Positions 22,769-33,829 of a stretch of DNA of 64,000 nucleotides are shown here, piece after piece. Each line of letters opens with the position of its first letter. Position 1 is the stretch's first letter. Both the position numbers and the translations under genes were made by a program. The stretch spans positions 2,482,298 to 2,546,297 of the forward strand of contig QQBE01000003.1 in the NCBI GenBank assembly GCA_011316235.1. Direction: 5' to 3'. The notes beneath the pieces are model-generated. The model did not search any database, was not told where the DNA came from, and saw only the letters and a program-made list of their open reading frames with translations. The DNA is from Mycothermus thermophilus. Lineage: Eukaryota > Ascomycota > Sordariomycetes > Sordariales > Chaetomiaceae.

Positions 22769-24397
22769 TCAAAGAAAGTCTTTGACGGCCTGCCAGAACC
22801 CCTCGGGGGACTCTACCATCGGGAGATGGCCAGCCTGGGGCACTATTTTGAGTTCTGCCCCCCCGTTCGGCCCAAGCAAACCCTTGAACCCTTCCATTGC
22901 CTTGACCAGAGCACCCCTTCCGTCACCGTCACCCACCACAAACATCCCTGGAATCGTGTTGGCCTTCATTGCCTCGCGCAAGTCGTAGTTCCATAGAGCC
23001 TGACACGAATACTTGAAGCCCTGCACGCTGTTGGAAGCAACCATCTCTGTCATCCAGCGCGCAATCTCCTGCTTCTCAGACATGGTGTGTGGGTGGAACC
23101 ACCTCTCCACGGTCGCGACGGCAAGCTTCTGGATGCCGCCGTCAGGACCTTCGGCGACAGCGATGCGGTCCTTCCATGCTGCCGTATTGGCATCACTGGA
23201 GGCGACGTTGAAGTCACAGGCGATGAACTTCTCGAGACAATCGGGATATTTGAGCGCAAACTTGAGCGTGGTGGCACCTCCCATCGACACTCCCACGAGA
23301 GCGTGCAGTTTGGTGATTCTCAGGGCCGATAGGAGGGTCGCCAGATCGTCGCTTAGCATGTCGAGGTTGGCAGGGACTGGAGGGGATGGCACATCGTGCC
23401 GACCCCGCGTATCGTACCGGAGAATTCGAAGGTCGGGTCGCTGCTCCTTGATTATCGCAACCAGAGGGTCCCACATTCGCATCGACGTAAGCAGGGAATT
23501 AGAAAAGGCCACCGTGGGGGCGCCCGGAGATGGGTTTCCCTCAAGGCGGTAGGGGATATTCAATCCGTCGGCCGTCGTGACGAAGGCGTTGATTGCCGCA
23601 TCTTTTTCACCGGGCGTCGTCGAGATCCGCCCGTCAGCCGTCGAGAATGCTGCTGTCGGTGGCAGCCTTGACAGCGCATGCAACTCCCTAGGCCCTGGCC
23701 CAAAGACATAAAAAAGCTCGTATGTCCGTCGTTCCTTGTTGGCAATGTATTTGGAAAAGATGTCGTCTCGCCATGGCGTGGACATGGCGGCTTTGTGTTC
23801 GGGACCACCGAGTCCGTTCTCCCTGGCGTACTCGTGCAGGGTGACCACCCTAACTTCGCCTCCGCCCTCAATTGCTGAGGGCGTACGGAAGATGCGACTG
23901 CGGAGCCAGCCCGGGATCTTTGACAACATTGGGAGGTGCTCCTTGCGATACCACTCAATCACAGCTTGTTCGGCTCCCTCAACTCCTGGCTTGAGAGATA
24001 CTTCGACCGACACCAGCACGATGCCCTCTGCTTCGGCATCAGTTAGCTGTTCGATTGGGGCGAAGAGAGGGCTCTGCTGCGTGTCCACAAGGTCCAGGAA
24101 CTTGCGATCGACGTCGACTTGGCTAATGGTGGCTGCTTCGCGTGGTGAGCGGTGGGCGCGCAACTCGGTGTAGATGGGTGTCAAGAGGTGTGACATAGAT
24201 GTCACGTCGTAGATGGCTAGGAAGCGTGGTTTTTGGCCATCGGTTGCGCGGTATCTGAGGCCGTTGGTGAAGATGTGCGGCAACCGGAGGCGTGTCGGGC
24301 CATGTTCGTTGTTGTACCATTCATGGAACTGGTCCGGCGAGAGCCCCTCTCGGGGCTCCATGGTCACGTACAACATGCCGGGTCCGTCTCCAGCCAT
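22769..24397 (-). CDS. Two EthD-like barrels fused to an alpha/beta hydrolase (enol-lactonase-like)
   Basis: Single exon, 542 aa from the first ATG (24397); the open frame extends upstream only with TTG. Residues about 8-105 and 125-230 are two dimeric alpha-beta-barrel repeats, each with an EWY(N/R)(N/K)EH-type motif typical of EthD/monooxygenase-like domains. The C-terminal half (about 265-542) is an alpha/beta hydrolase of the 3-oxoadipate enol-lactonase type. Its nucleophile is Ser371 in GVSMGG, the acid is Asp490 or Asp492 in VGDGDGRG, and His524 is in AGHLPMVESP. The catalytic triad is intact. A role in aromatic or polyketide catabolism is inferred from the domain types only. The gene lies 660 bp downstream of a MetE-like gene on the same strand. 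Confidence 0.82.
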   Translation of the reverse strand: MAGDGPGMLYVTMEPREGLSPDQFHEWYNNEHGPTRLRLPHIFTNGLRYRATDGQKPRFLAIYDVTSMSHLLTPIYTELRAHRSPREAATISQVDVDRKFLDLVDTQQSPLFAPIEQLTDAEAEGIVLVSVEVSLKPGVEGAEQAVIEWYRKEHLPMLSKIPGWLRSRIFRTPSAIEGGGEVRVVTLHEYARENGLGGPEHKAAMSTPWRDDIFSKYIANKERRTYELFYVFGPGPRELHALSRLPPTAAFSTADGRISTTPGEKDAAINAFVTTADGLNIPYRLEGNPSPGAPTVAFSNSLLTSMRMWDPLVAIIKEQRPDLRILRYDTRGRHDVPSPPVPANLDMLSDDLATLLSALRITKLHALVGVSMGGATTLKFALKYPDCLEKFIACDFNVASSDANTAAWKDRIAVAEGPDGGIQKLAVATVERWFHPHTMSEKQEIARWMTEMVASNSVQGFKYSCQALWNYDLREAMKANTIPGMFVVGDGDGRGALVKAMEGFKGLLGPNGGAELKIVPQAGHLPMVESPEGFWQAVKDFL

Positions 24398-25059
24398 GGC
24401 CGAGAGGTAGGGTTGGAATAAAGGGTCGAGGCTGAACGAACTTTGGGTTGCGGTCGAGAGTTTTCGGATTCGAGTTTCCAACTAGCCCGTGGAGCGAAGG
24501 GAATGCCTTTTGAGCACCTAAATGCCTACACGCAAGATGGAAGCGTCATGGAAGTGAGGTGTACCCAAGAGTCGGAGCAAGCCCATCGGAGAGTGACGTC
24601 GGGTCGGGTTGGATGGGAGAACAGTGGATCCCGGCTGTTCTTCCGGCTACTACCTTCAAGCAGGCAAAGCATTTTTCCGATTTCCAAATCTGGGTCTTGT
24701 AATAATAGGGGCAATGGAGGGGATGCACAGCAACCTCACCACAGTCAGAAATGTGGTCAAACACTCCAAGTAAAATGCTGGTAATCAATCCAACGAGATA
24801 ATTGACCAATTCTCGGGCACAACAGCTTTTCAGCGAGACGCCAAACACTTGATTGATCCTGGCGGTATCATGACAGCTGCTCCTCCCTTTCCTAAGGCAC
24901 GCTTCGGTGTCCGGAAGCTATGAATGTCCAACACCACGGGTCCATGGCACATTAACGCTCCATTACCTTGGTTTGGACCGTTGGACTGGCCTAGACAACT
25001 CTGACCCAAGGTTCGGCCCGTTATGTGTTGAAGAATCACCTCACATAACCTCGAGAGCT
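24398..25059. other. Intergenic spacer
   Basis: Promoter of the hydrolase fusion and 3' end of the MetE-like gene. Nothing else recognised. Confidence 0.5.
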
Positions 25060-26324
25060 TCAAGGCTCCCCCCAGATCTCATCCGCGATTTCACGGATCA
25101 GTGCAAGCTTCTTTCTTTGATCCTCCTCGGTCAGGGGGTAACCGCTTTCATGAGTGCTGAACCCGCACTGAGGGCTGATAGAGATGCGCTTCAAGGCCTC
25201 TTCACGGGTTTGTCCGCTTCCCTCCGCCACGAAATCCGCAGCTTGGTAGATTCGACGCTTCACCTCGTCCTTGTCCTCCAGCTCACGAACCTTCGTCGAG
25301 ATTGCGCCGATGACAACGTTTTTATTAGTTGGAAGGAACTTGAGGGGCTCAAAACCCCCAGCACGCTCGGTGTCGTACTCGAGGTAGAATGTGTTGACGT
25401 TGAGCTTGGTGAATAGCTTCTGCGCGATGATGTCGTAACCGCCTTCGCTGAAGAACCTTCCGCCGATGAAGTTCCCGCGACAGAGATGGACGCCGGTGTG
25501 GAAGTCAGCAGGGAGTTTGCTGATGCATTCGTTGTACAAGTTGAGGTAGGCGTCGAGGAGATCATCGACACTGCCGATGTTCTCTGGGTCTTGAGCCCAT
25601 CCCTGACGGAATTTGTCAGAGCAGAAATCTAGAGACACGGTCAGCAGCACGCTCGTTTGCAGGAACGATGGCCTGGTTGTAACCCACAAGCCAGTCCGGG
25701 ATCATCGAACTGTACGTTCCTGAGGCCGGCCTTGTAGAGCTGATCCAGCTCAGCCTGGTACACCTTTGCCACATCTTTGAAGTACTCGGCATCATTGGCA
25801 TATGCCTCTTTGGTGTACGCACGGCCTTGTCTGTAGCGCATGTGAAACCAGGCGGGCGTGATGACGGTAAGCTTGATGTTGGGCCATTCCTCCTGGGGGA
25901 CAAACTTCTGCACCAGGCGCAGTTCATGCAGATTCGACTGCGATTTTGCGGGGTTGTGGTGAAGTTTGGACCCCGCAATGACCGAATCTCCAGGCATGAC
26001 CTGACGCTTCTCTTCGATCAAGCTGACGACGTCTGGATGGTAGAGCCTGAACAGCGAGGCCTCGGCATCCTGAAGGCGGACGGTGCCCTCGAACTCGTCC
26101 CACATAAGACCCCAAAAGCGAGTACGAGTGTACTCCCCGCTAGTTACTGCTTTGAATCCCAGTTCCTGCTGCAGCTTGACGATATTCCTGATGGCCTCCT
26201 CCTCCACGGCGGGCAACCCGGCCTCTTCGGGGCTCAGCCCCTTGTCGCGTATGGCTTCGCGGACCTCCAGCAACCTCTGAGGCCGCAACAGTGACCCCAG
26301 ATGCTCAGCGCGAAATGGTGCCAT
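25060..26324 (-). CDS. Single-domain cobalamin-independent methionine synthase (MetE)-like methyltransferase
   Basis: Exons 26324-25688 and 25628-25060 give 401 aa; the 59-nt intron (GTGGGT donor, CTCTAG acceptor) restores GLAYFCSD. The fold is the UROD/MetE-like barrel corresponding to the C-terminal catalytic half of MetE, without the N-terminal half (full MetE is about 760 aa). The zinc and thiol ligands expected in this family are present: His260 and Cys262 in HTGVHLCRGN, Glu296 in YLEYD and Cys367 in SPQCGFSTH. It probably transfers a methyl group to a thiol, but the substrate is unknown. Similar short fungal and bacterial (YxjG/YxjH-type) proteins are not housekeeping methionine synthases. 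Confidence 0.85.
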
Positions 26325-26483
26325 TTCGAAAGGATGATCCGGAAATGGAACTGGGCTTTGGTATACGTTAGGTCACGACCAAGCCACGCAAGGGGAATTG
26401 AAGACGACGCAGTTTAAAACATGTGGCGGAATCCATGAGAAAGGAAACGGGTCCGGGGAGCGCGGTGTTGTTCTCCAGGGATA

Positions 26484-26741
26484 TATAAAGCGTGCGTTGG
26501 GTGCGGGGTAGCTTTCCGCCAATTCCATAGTGATCCAGCAAAATGGTAAGTGTAGTACCAAAGTAATCTAACCTCGTCCCAAATCCATGTTTATTGCTGT
26601 GGCGCTCGGGGTTTTCCCCGAACCTAATAGCAATGTCAATCAGCTAGTGCGTGCCGCGGTGGCATCGCAGAACTGCGGGGTCTGCAGGACCCAAGTGGCC
26701 CATTCTTGGAGCCAGCTGATTCCGGTCAATTCTTGAAATAA
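26484..26741 (+). other. Possible tiny spliced gene: TATA box, ATG directly at a splice donor
   Basis: A TATAAA at 26484-26489 is followed by AAAATG at 26541-26545, immediately continued by GTAAGT. An 85-nt intron (26546-26630, with CTAAC inside and an AATAG acceptor) would join the ATG to 26631-26741, encoding 37 aa with three Arg/Lys and two Cys. Other acceptors give still shorter products. No homologue recognised. It may be chance. Confidence 0.22.
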
Positions 26742-27226
26742 CTAAGGTACCTGAGATTTCCGAGTGTGGCTGACCAAATCCAGGGGTATCCAGTGTATAT
26801 AGAGCCAGAGACAAATGGATATGTACACAACAAGCTATGGGGTATAAACAGTTCTTTATGTGACTTGGTTGATTTGTCATATTGAACCCAGGACATATAT
26901 TCAAGGAGAGGCGAGGCAACGGTCAGTCTCAGTTCATTTATAATGCCGAATCTTGTTCATTCTCAGGAAACCTGGTGATTCAGGAGGGCGTGTCGACCTC
27001 GGCACGTCGAAAACCGCCGTTTCGGTTCTTGTAAACTCGGCAAGAATACCAAACTTCCCTCGTCGAATCTTACCGAGGAAGCCGGCCAATCCTTTCAGAT
27101 GGGACCTCGTGTAGTACTGGGGCACACCTCCTGAATTCTAAACAGACTAATAAATGCTCTGTCCAAACCCATCTGAGCACATCGAACCTCGTATCACTTG
27201 AACCCAGCTCCAGTTTGAGCAGAACA
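26742..27226. other. Intergenic, nothing seen
   Basis: No frame with recognisable protein and no repeat. Confidence 0.45.
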
Positions 27227-27799
27227 CTACAACAACCACCTAAACGGGCTTCCAATCCTTGCCGCAGCATTCGTTGAGATTGTCAGCGTGTTTGACGTCG
27301 TTGAAGTCGGCGCGGATGTGGCAGTGGACTCTGTTGGAGGAGTGGTTGAGGGAATTGGTGTAGTGGTAGCACCAGGGCCATCCTCTGCGCAGTCAGAGGC
27401 TGTGACGATAGAGTAGCTTGTCGGGCAATGGATGCCACTGCAGCCCGAAGCGCAAGGAAAGTCGAGGTATACGGTGGGGGCCGTGGCTGGACAGCCACAG
27501 GATTGAGTGAGTGTGACCAGACCAAGACAGAGAGGAACTGGGCATGTCGTGCAGAGCTCGCGGGTTGCCGTGACGGTTGGGCAGCCAGTTTGAACAGCTG
27601 TTTCCGACAGAGACTCTGTGATAGTATAGGTAGTGGCCGAGTTTTCATATGAGTCGCTAAACGATTGAGCGAGGACGCTGGGCAGTTCGGATGAGATGGG
27701 TTAGAGTCGAGGTTTGGCGGCGAGGCGACGTCTTGAAGTTGTTACTTACAGGTTGTTAGCCACAACCATGGTGGCAATGAGCTGAGTGAAGGATTTCAT
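27227..27799 (-). CDS. Small cysteine-rich secreted protein with Ser/Thr/Pro tail (spliced)
   Basis: Not recognisable from ATG-led open frames because the start codon lies in a 50-nt first exon. Exons 27799-27750 and 27677-27227 join through a 72-nt intron with a GTAAGT donor, CTAAC branch point and CCCAG acceptor, giving 166 aa. The protein starts MKSFTQLIATMVVANNLVLA, a signal peptide. Next come ten cysteines between about residues 49 and 112, with CTTC, CGC and GCSGIHC spacings, then a Thr/Ser/Pro-rich tail of about 40 residues typical of O-glycosylated wall-associated proteins. No strong hydrophobic GPI tail is present, though a further short exon cannot be excluded. Likely a cell-wall or effector-like protein. 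No specific family recognised. Confidence 0.7.
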
Positions 27800-28592
27800 A
27801 TTTTCCAGATGCTTTCGGACAGTTTGATGTTCTCTTTTGTCTTGTTTGCTTGTTCTCGACCAACGAAATATATGAGAGAAAGGATGGCGTTATAGAGAAA
27901 TCTCATACCATCAAGGTCATGAGGGTGGTTTTATTATCATGTTGATGGCTCCGGGGTGAATCATGGACGCTGACACCTCGCGGCCCAAGGTTGTTCCGCC
28001 CCCTGACTTGTCCAGCCTTCGGCCTTGGCTCGCTATCCTTGGCCAACCCAAAAACCTCGTATTCAGCCTCCTCACCAACATCAAAAGACCACTTCTTTCC
28101 GGCCTGTTAGCCAGTGATAATAGCGGGGAGGGCACCAGTCGAGCAGAACGCCCAATGGGACGAGAGAGACACTTCCATAAGACGCAGTATTATCTCGTGG
28201 GTAGTTACATTGGAGTGGAAGGAACACGACACAGACCACCACCTACACGACGACCAACACGACTCACCGGATGTACAAATGGGGGTCAGTTGTTCTTTGC
28301 GGTCTCTGTCGTTGAGCAGAGATGTGGTCGAGCTTAGTGATCATTCTAGTGATAAATGCTGGATGTACGATCGGCCCATTGTGTCTGCTAGGACAACACG
28401 GCAACGAACGGCTACCTATCTGACCATGGCGCAGTTCTAGTGTTGATATAAAACATCAACAGTCCTGTGTCTCAACTGGACTCATGAAGTATTATTACTA
28501 GTAGCCACAATTCGTTTCAGGCCATGCTCACGGCACCGCAAACAGCCCGAGGCACGAAGACCGTGCCGTGCTCGTACAATCGATGACTGCCA
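27800..28592. other. Intergenic region
   Basis: Promoter of the cysteine-rich gene (TATATGAGAGAAAGG near 27868) and 3' region of the F-box gene. A 124-codon ATG frame at 27963-28337 has no recognisable domain. Confidence 0.45.
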
Positions 28593-30013
28593 TTATGAAT
28601 TATCGTCCCAGAGAGATTTCTGCTCCAGATACTGGGGATATGTCCACATGATTAAAAAGGTTGCAAAGGAATGGAATGGCCGCTTCCATGGTGCAATGGT
28701 CAACCGCTTCCATTCCGTGACAACAAATCCACAGAGGAGCAACACGTTGCCTAACATATTGAGCAATCGGAAGAGCCTAGAGTAAATGGTTAGCGACTGG
28801 CCCAAAACAAAGTTTGATATCTGGAAGAAGCTTTGAGGGTGGAGGTCCTGTGACTGACACATTCAAAATATACATGACCAACGTCGCCATGGTGCTTCCA
28901 GGGATGGGGCCCGCCGACGTGTTCGCAATTTCGCGAGCAACATGGTAAACGGGCGGAATCCAGAGCCCCAAGATTATCAGCTCAAGAATGAGTGTATAGT
29001 GATATGTCCTGTCCCAATGATCTCGGAAGACGAGAAACGCCAGACATATCCACAGCAGGATAAAGTTGGTCTGGAAGAGGTCAGAAGCAGCACTTGGACG
29101 AAAACCTCCTGACAAGAAAGAAGCAGAATTGGATGAAAGAACGGGGTCTGGGGAAGCTTACCACCGTGGGAGCAAACACAATAGTTGAGTGGCGGTAATA
29201 CTTCCAGGAGAGTGCGGCGGCCACGATGCCCAGTGTGAGTTGGATCCAACCCAGGATAAAAAAGACAAAGAGGACATCGTTGTAGTGTCTGTAACACTTG
29301 CGATGCATCTGTTCATAACCAAACGCGGCGCCCTCGACAATGGGAAATCCGCACCAGCGGCAGACCCAGACTGAGGCATAATCTCCCAGAAGGACCTTCC
29401 TGCCCACGCGGATCCGGGGATCCCGGGCCTTGATGGCACAGTCGATGCATCTCCTCGATAGCGGGTATCCCTGGTCCATCTGGGTCGAGTGCAAAAGATG
29501 CGTCCGGAACTGATCGTACCGTAGACAGACTTTACAATGAGAAAGGAGCTGCAAGCGCAGCTGCTCAGGCCCAAAGAGGGTTCGAAGTTGCTGGGGGTTG
29601 GCGAACGCGTGGAGTTGCTTACACGTCCAACGCAGACGAACAATATCAGCAAAGCCTAGGTGCCGGAGGATCATCAAGAGTATCTCGGGCGGGAGCGAAA
29701 GAAGGTGTCGCGGTTCTCGGTTTGGCGGCCGCCGCGATCCAGAACCTTTGCACTCGTCCTTGGGCTCAGGCGTCGTGGAGCACGACGGCGGCGATTCTGC
29801 CGCTGCGCTTCCCATGAGAACACCATGGTTCTTCTGCTTGGCAAGAGCGGGTATGGACTGACGGACCGTCTCGGAAAAACGGCCGGCAGACAGACCAAGC
29901 AGCCCGTGAAAGAAGTTTCCTCCCCGGGTCGGGGGCTCTGGCAGCGTCGGGCCCGAATCCGGGAGAGCACTCGGGCTGGCTGGATCAGCAGGCTCCGCTG
30001 GCGCAGGCGCCAT
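28593..30013 (-). CDS. F-box protein with zinc-ribbon-like cysteines and multiple transmembrane helices
   Basis: Exons 30013-29162, 29070-28874 and 28776-28593 (410 aa). Intron 1 uses GTAAGC...TTCCAG and intron 2 a GTATAT donor, with phase restoring an ATG codon. The first ATG in the frame is 30013, with A at -3. A disordered Pro/Ser N terminus is followed by an F-box (about residues 103-149, LLSLPPEILLMILRHLGF). Four CxxC-type pairs follow (HCKVC, CIDC, WVCRWC and nearby), then about five hydrophobic helices, including FVFFILGWIQLTLGIVAAAL and YTLILELIILGLWIPPVY. It would be an SCF substrate adaptor anchored in a membrane. Fungal proteins with this order exist but have no assigned function, as far as I know. 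Confidence 0.78.
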
Positions 30014-32372
30014 CGTTGCGGATGGGACCCGGCGCGGGCCAAGGCCGACGGGTACTCGGAGAGGCTCCGGGTTTAGGAAGAGCTGGAGAGAAGGTTGGAG
30101 CGCCAAGGACACAAGCTCACACCGGGTCTCGCTGTCCGGGGCCGTTCCATCCAGAATATTGAGTCATGGAAGCAAGGGAACGCGTTCTTTCTCACATTCG
30201 ACTCGCGCGCGTTTAACTTTGTTGTTGGTCGAAGAGGCTCACCATCAGGCAAGGACAAACACGAGACCGGTGGGTGACCTGTGCTGGTGCGGCTGACGGT
30301 TTCTGGGTCCAGCGGGGCTGGCCCGACTGAGTTAGCTAAGCGATCCGCGGTGGGAGTGGCCGTGCCTCGACAAGGCTTGCGGCTTGACGGCCTGGTCGGG
30401 AGTGTCGGGACCTCTGATGGCAAAGTTTCCCGAACATTCATCAGGAAAGCCCAAGGTATGCCTGGGAATGCGGGGTGTTGTTATGACCATGGACGACGGC
30501 ACATGGACCGTTCCCGTCCCATCTCTTTTTGTGTGGATGCCTTACCAGCGTTGCAGGGATGTCGGATAACGTCACGACCCATGCCTTGATTCGGCCAACA
30601 CACACAACGTTCGGCATGATTTCTCGCAGCTCAGCCAAACGTGGCACTGCCTAGTAGTGTGCCTAACCTTGCTCTAGAAAGCTAATGACATCTTACTTGT
30701 GGCTCCTGTCAGATCACAAGCTTGGGCGTCCATATGAGATAAAGAAACCCGCTGGACATGATACACCCGAGTACCTCGCGCAGAGACCAGGCTACTGAGT
30801 TGCTCAATCAAGCCCTCTTAGCTGATGCAACCACTTCCTGCGTAACCTTTGCATTGTAATTTTTAATCTTTTGTACATACTAAGCGGGTGGTGCTGCTGG
30901 ATAGTATGACCTTATTTTTAATGACTTCCAGGTTTAGGGGAAGCTGCCCTCCTGGTAGTCGCCAAGTGAGGGTAGGTGTTATGAGGGATTTCGGGTGGCG
31001 TTGTATGAGTAATCGATGCGAAGCGCCAAAACAAAAATAAAAATATAGAATGAGAGTTAGAAAAAAATGGATGGCAGGGAATAACTAAGAAGAGCAAGAT
31101 AAGAAATGTAAATAATAATAGAGGTAAAACAAGGAAGGGCGTGAGCGAGTGAATGCATGCGCTTCGCATCACGCTTACTCGTGCCAGACGAACCGCAGTG
31201 CCATCTAATATTATGTCCGGTTAAGCTCTGTTCTGGCTGTTCCCATGGATTCGATGATTGATAGGATACTGAGTGGTCTACATCAAGCAGACAGATACCT
31301 GGGATTTTGCTGCTCTGAATGCCGAATGACGGCAATGTTGCGCATGAGAATGCTGATCTGGACGTATTCTGCACACTCGTGTTGGGCACAACGGGCACAC
31401 CTCCAAGATCCAAAGGAATAAAGGAATGGTAGCGTCTTGGGCCACGAGGTCGTAGTATCTGACTGCCTGGTTCTCCTCGCCGAAGCTTGGATTGCTGCCA
31501 GGCCTGGATGGTGCCATGGATATCTCAACGATACTAGCAGCAGTGTGATGTGGGGCTCCCACAGAATATGTCTCCTTCCTCGTCGTCGGGGCCCTAGGGT
31601 CTTGTGAGGTGTGGGAGGGGGCGGGGGTCTTGACGACATGCAATGAGCGACCGGGCCAATTTCGACTGAGTGGGAGTGACGTGACTTCGAAATGTGAATC
31701 TCAAGGCCATATCCTACCAAGCCTAGGAATCTCTTGATCTTCAGGCAAGAGGCAGCACAACATAATCTCCCAGGAATCGACCTTCATTTCCTCGAGTTTA
31801 TTGAGGGCATGCTTGATCGTAGGGACACCTGAGTAATACTATCTTGAGCACCCGGCGATATCACAGACGTATCTTGAGCTTTACAAAATCTGAATTGTTT
31901 CCCACTAAAACATGTTTCCTAACTAAGAACAACGGTTAACTTAGAAACCGCCTCATCCACATAATAATGGACCAACCTATATCCGCTGGTCACACTTGAT
32001 GTTAACGATACTGGGTTTCGAGAACTTGGTAGGGTTTGGCTAAAAAGATAGAATATGGCCATGATCACAATCACATTCACAATCTGCGCTGGCCAAGAAC
32101 ACATATATCCTGCTTATGGTAACAATATTGATGATGACACCGCTGGTATAGTAAGAAATATTCTGATGCTAATGCTCAGGAGAACAAACGAAGTGGATGA
32201 ACTCAGGTACAGCAACATTATAAGTCAAGTCCAACGCCCGCTGCCTGAGTTTCTTGCCATTGGATCCACGATAAGGACGCCGAACAGTAAAAAAGAATCC
32301 GTTCGGAGCCAGCGGGCAAACCGGGAAGCAAACGGTCTATTATCACTTCCCAAAACATCCTCAAACACCCAC
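30014..32372. other. 2.4-kb intergenic region
   Basis: Upstream region of the F-box gene and 3' side of the DUF1996 gene. Several overlapping frames on the minus strand (31057-31720) are rich in Ser/Pro/His but share no domain and overlap each other. No tRNA or repeat was seen. Confidence 0.45.
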
Positions 32373-33829
32373 TTAGGCCCTGATGGCCATTTGGCCCATG
32401 GGCATTTCCTTGAGCCCTGTGATACGCGGTTAGGTTAGTAAGCCAGTCTTGCCAACAAGAATGGGTTGATATCCCCTGGGTATACTCACAGCCATCGACG
32501 GGCTCGGGAGCCTGCTGCTTGATGGTGCAGGCATTATACTTCTCGGGAGGCTGCGACGTGAGACCGGCCTGAGGGCAATCACGGTTGAGGTTGCAGCCCA
32601 TATCCATGGCGCGCTGGAGAACGTCGCCCTCCCAGCCGAAGACGTAGTCACCGTGAGCAGCCGAGCCACTGGAATGTCATTGTGTTAACGGAAGACGTTT
32701 CAAGAAGTCCCCAACCTGGGTCGAAGGAAGACAACGTACCCAAGGTTCATGCTGTAGACGAAGGCCGGGCCAGAGTCGGGCCACCAGCTCCTGTCGGTGA
32801 AGTCGGTGACGTTCCACATGAGCTCGTACATGACCTGCGGCAGCCTGACGGGGTGGGACGACGGGCACGCGCCACCACCGTTCGCACCGGAACCCTGGCC
32901 GTAGGCAACGTGAGACTTGTGGTCCGGAGTGTCAAGGTTCCGGCCGTCCCAGCAGCTGCAAGGTGAGAGAAAGCACCGTTAGCATCAGGCTATCTCACAG
33001 AGTGGTAGAATTGGGGGCGGGGGGATAATTACTGAGGGAAGATGATTGTCTGGCGGATCATCTTGCAGCTCGGGTTCTGGGGGATGGCAACGGTATCGCT
33101 GCCAGTGCAGGGAGCACCACCGATGAACTGGTCCTCGTTGGTCGATGTCCAGCAACGGTGGCAGATGTTGCCCCTGGAGACCTTGTTGTCGTCTGTCTCG
33201 GCAGCATTGCCAGCAAGCATACGGAAGCCCTGGATATTCCCAGGTTAGTATGCAAAAGCTGGGACAGAGGGTGAGTCGTTCAAACAAACTTACGGGCTTG
33301 AACGCGGTAGTCCGGCCGCTGGGGATATAGTAGACGTCAAGGCCGCCCTTGTTGATGAGCCTGCCCTGGGGCCCGCCGTTGCCGACTTGGGGAATCCGGT
33401 GATACGAGCCGTTCTTGTGCTTGAAGAACATCACCGCAGTCCTGCCGTCGTCGTCAGTATGATGCACATGACTTGATCCCTTTGTTTTTCTCTTTTTCTT
33501 TTTTTCAACAGAAGAAGACGAAGGAGAAGAAGATGGAGAGTGAAAGGAAGGGGAATTCACCAGTAGTTGCTCTTGTCTTGAACGAAACTGCACGAGGTGC
33601 ACGTCGAGCGCTTGGCCAGATCATAGGTGACTGGCTCCATGGTCAGGTTGAAGCTATTTCCACCGACGATCTGGTGAAGGTGAGGAGTATAGCGCATTCC
33701 TGGGTTAACCAAGGGATCGACGCGATCGACAACCAGCTGGGAGCAGGCGAAACGCAGCATGTTGAACTGGGCAACGGCGCCGTTGACCAGCAACGCCGCA
33801 GCGGCGGCGAGGGAAGCCCACTGGTGCAT
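32373..33829 (-). CDS. Secreted DUF1996 protein
   Basis: Six exons: 33829-33561, 33441-33294, 33229-33033, 32955-32740, 32668-32490 and 32416-32373 (350 aa, phases all consistent). The signal peptide MHQWASLAAAAALLVNGAVAQ is followed by the DUF1996 core: FACSQLVVDRVDPLVNPG, HLHQIVGGNSFN, FPHCWDGRNLD, KSHVAY, and the C-terminal VDGWLKEMPMG ending. The last exon is only 44 nt; reading through instead of splicing would give an unrelated tail. The family is widespread in filamentous ascomycetes and extracellular; biochemical function is unknown, although some members carry WSC or cellulose-binding modules, absent here. Confidence 0.9.

Noticed and set aside
27963..28337. 124-codon plus-strand ATG frame
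   Set aside because: No domain or homologue recognised, it overlaps other frames, and there is no promoter or intron evidence.
31057..31720. Overlapping minus-strand frames of 118-145 codons
   Set aside because: Three frames are open at once, all low complexity; typical of chance in non-coding DNA.
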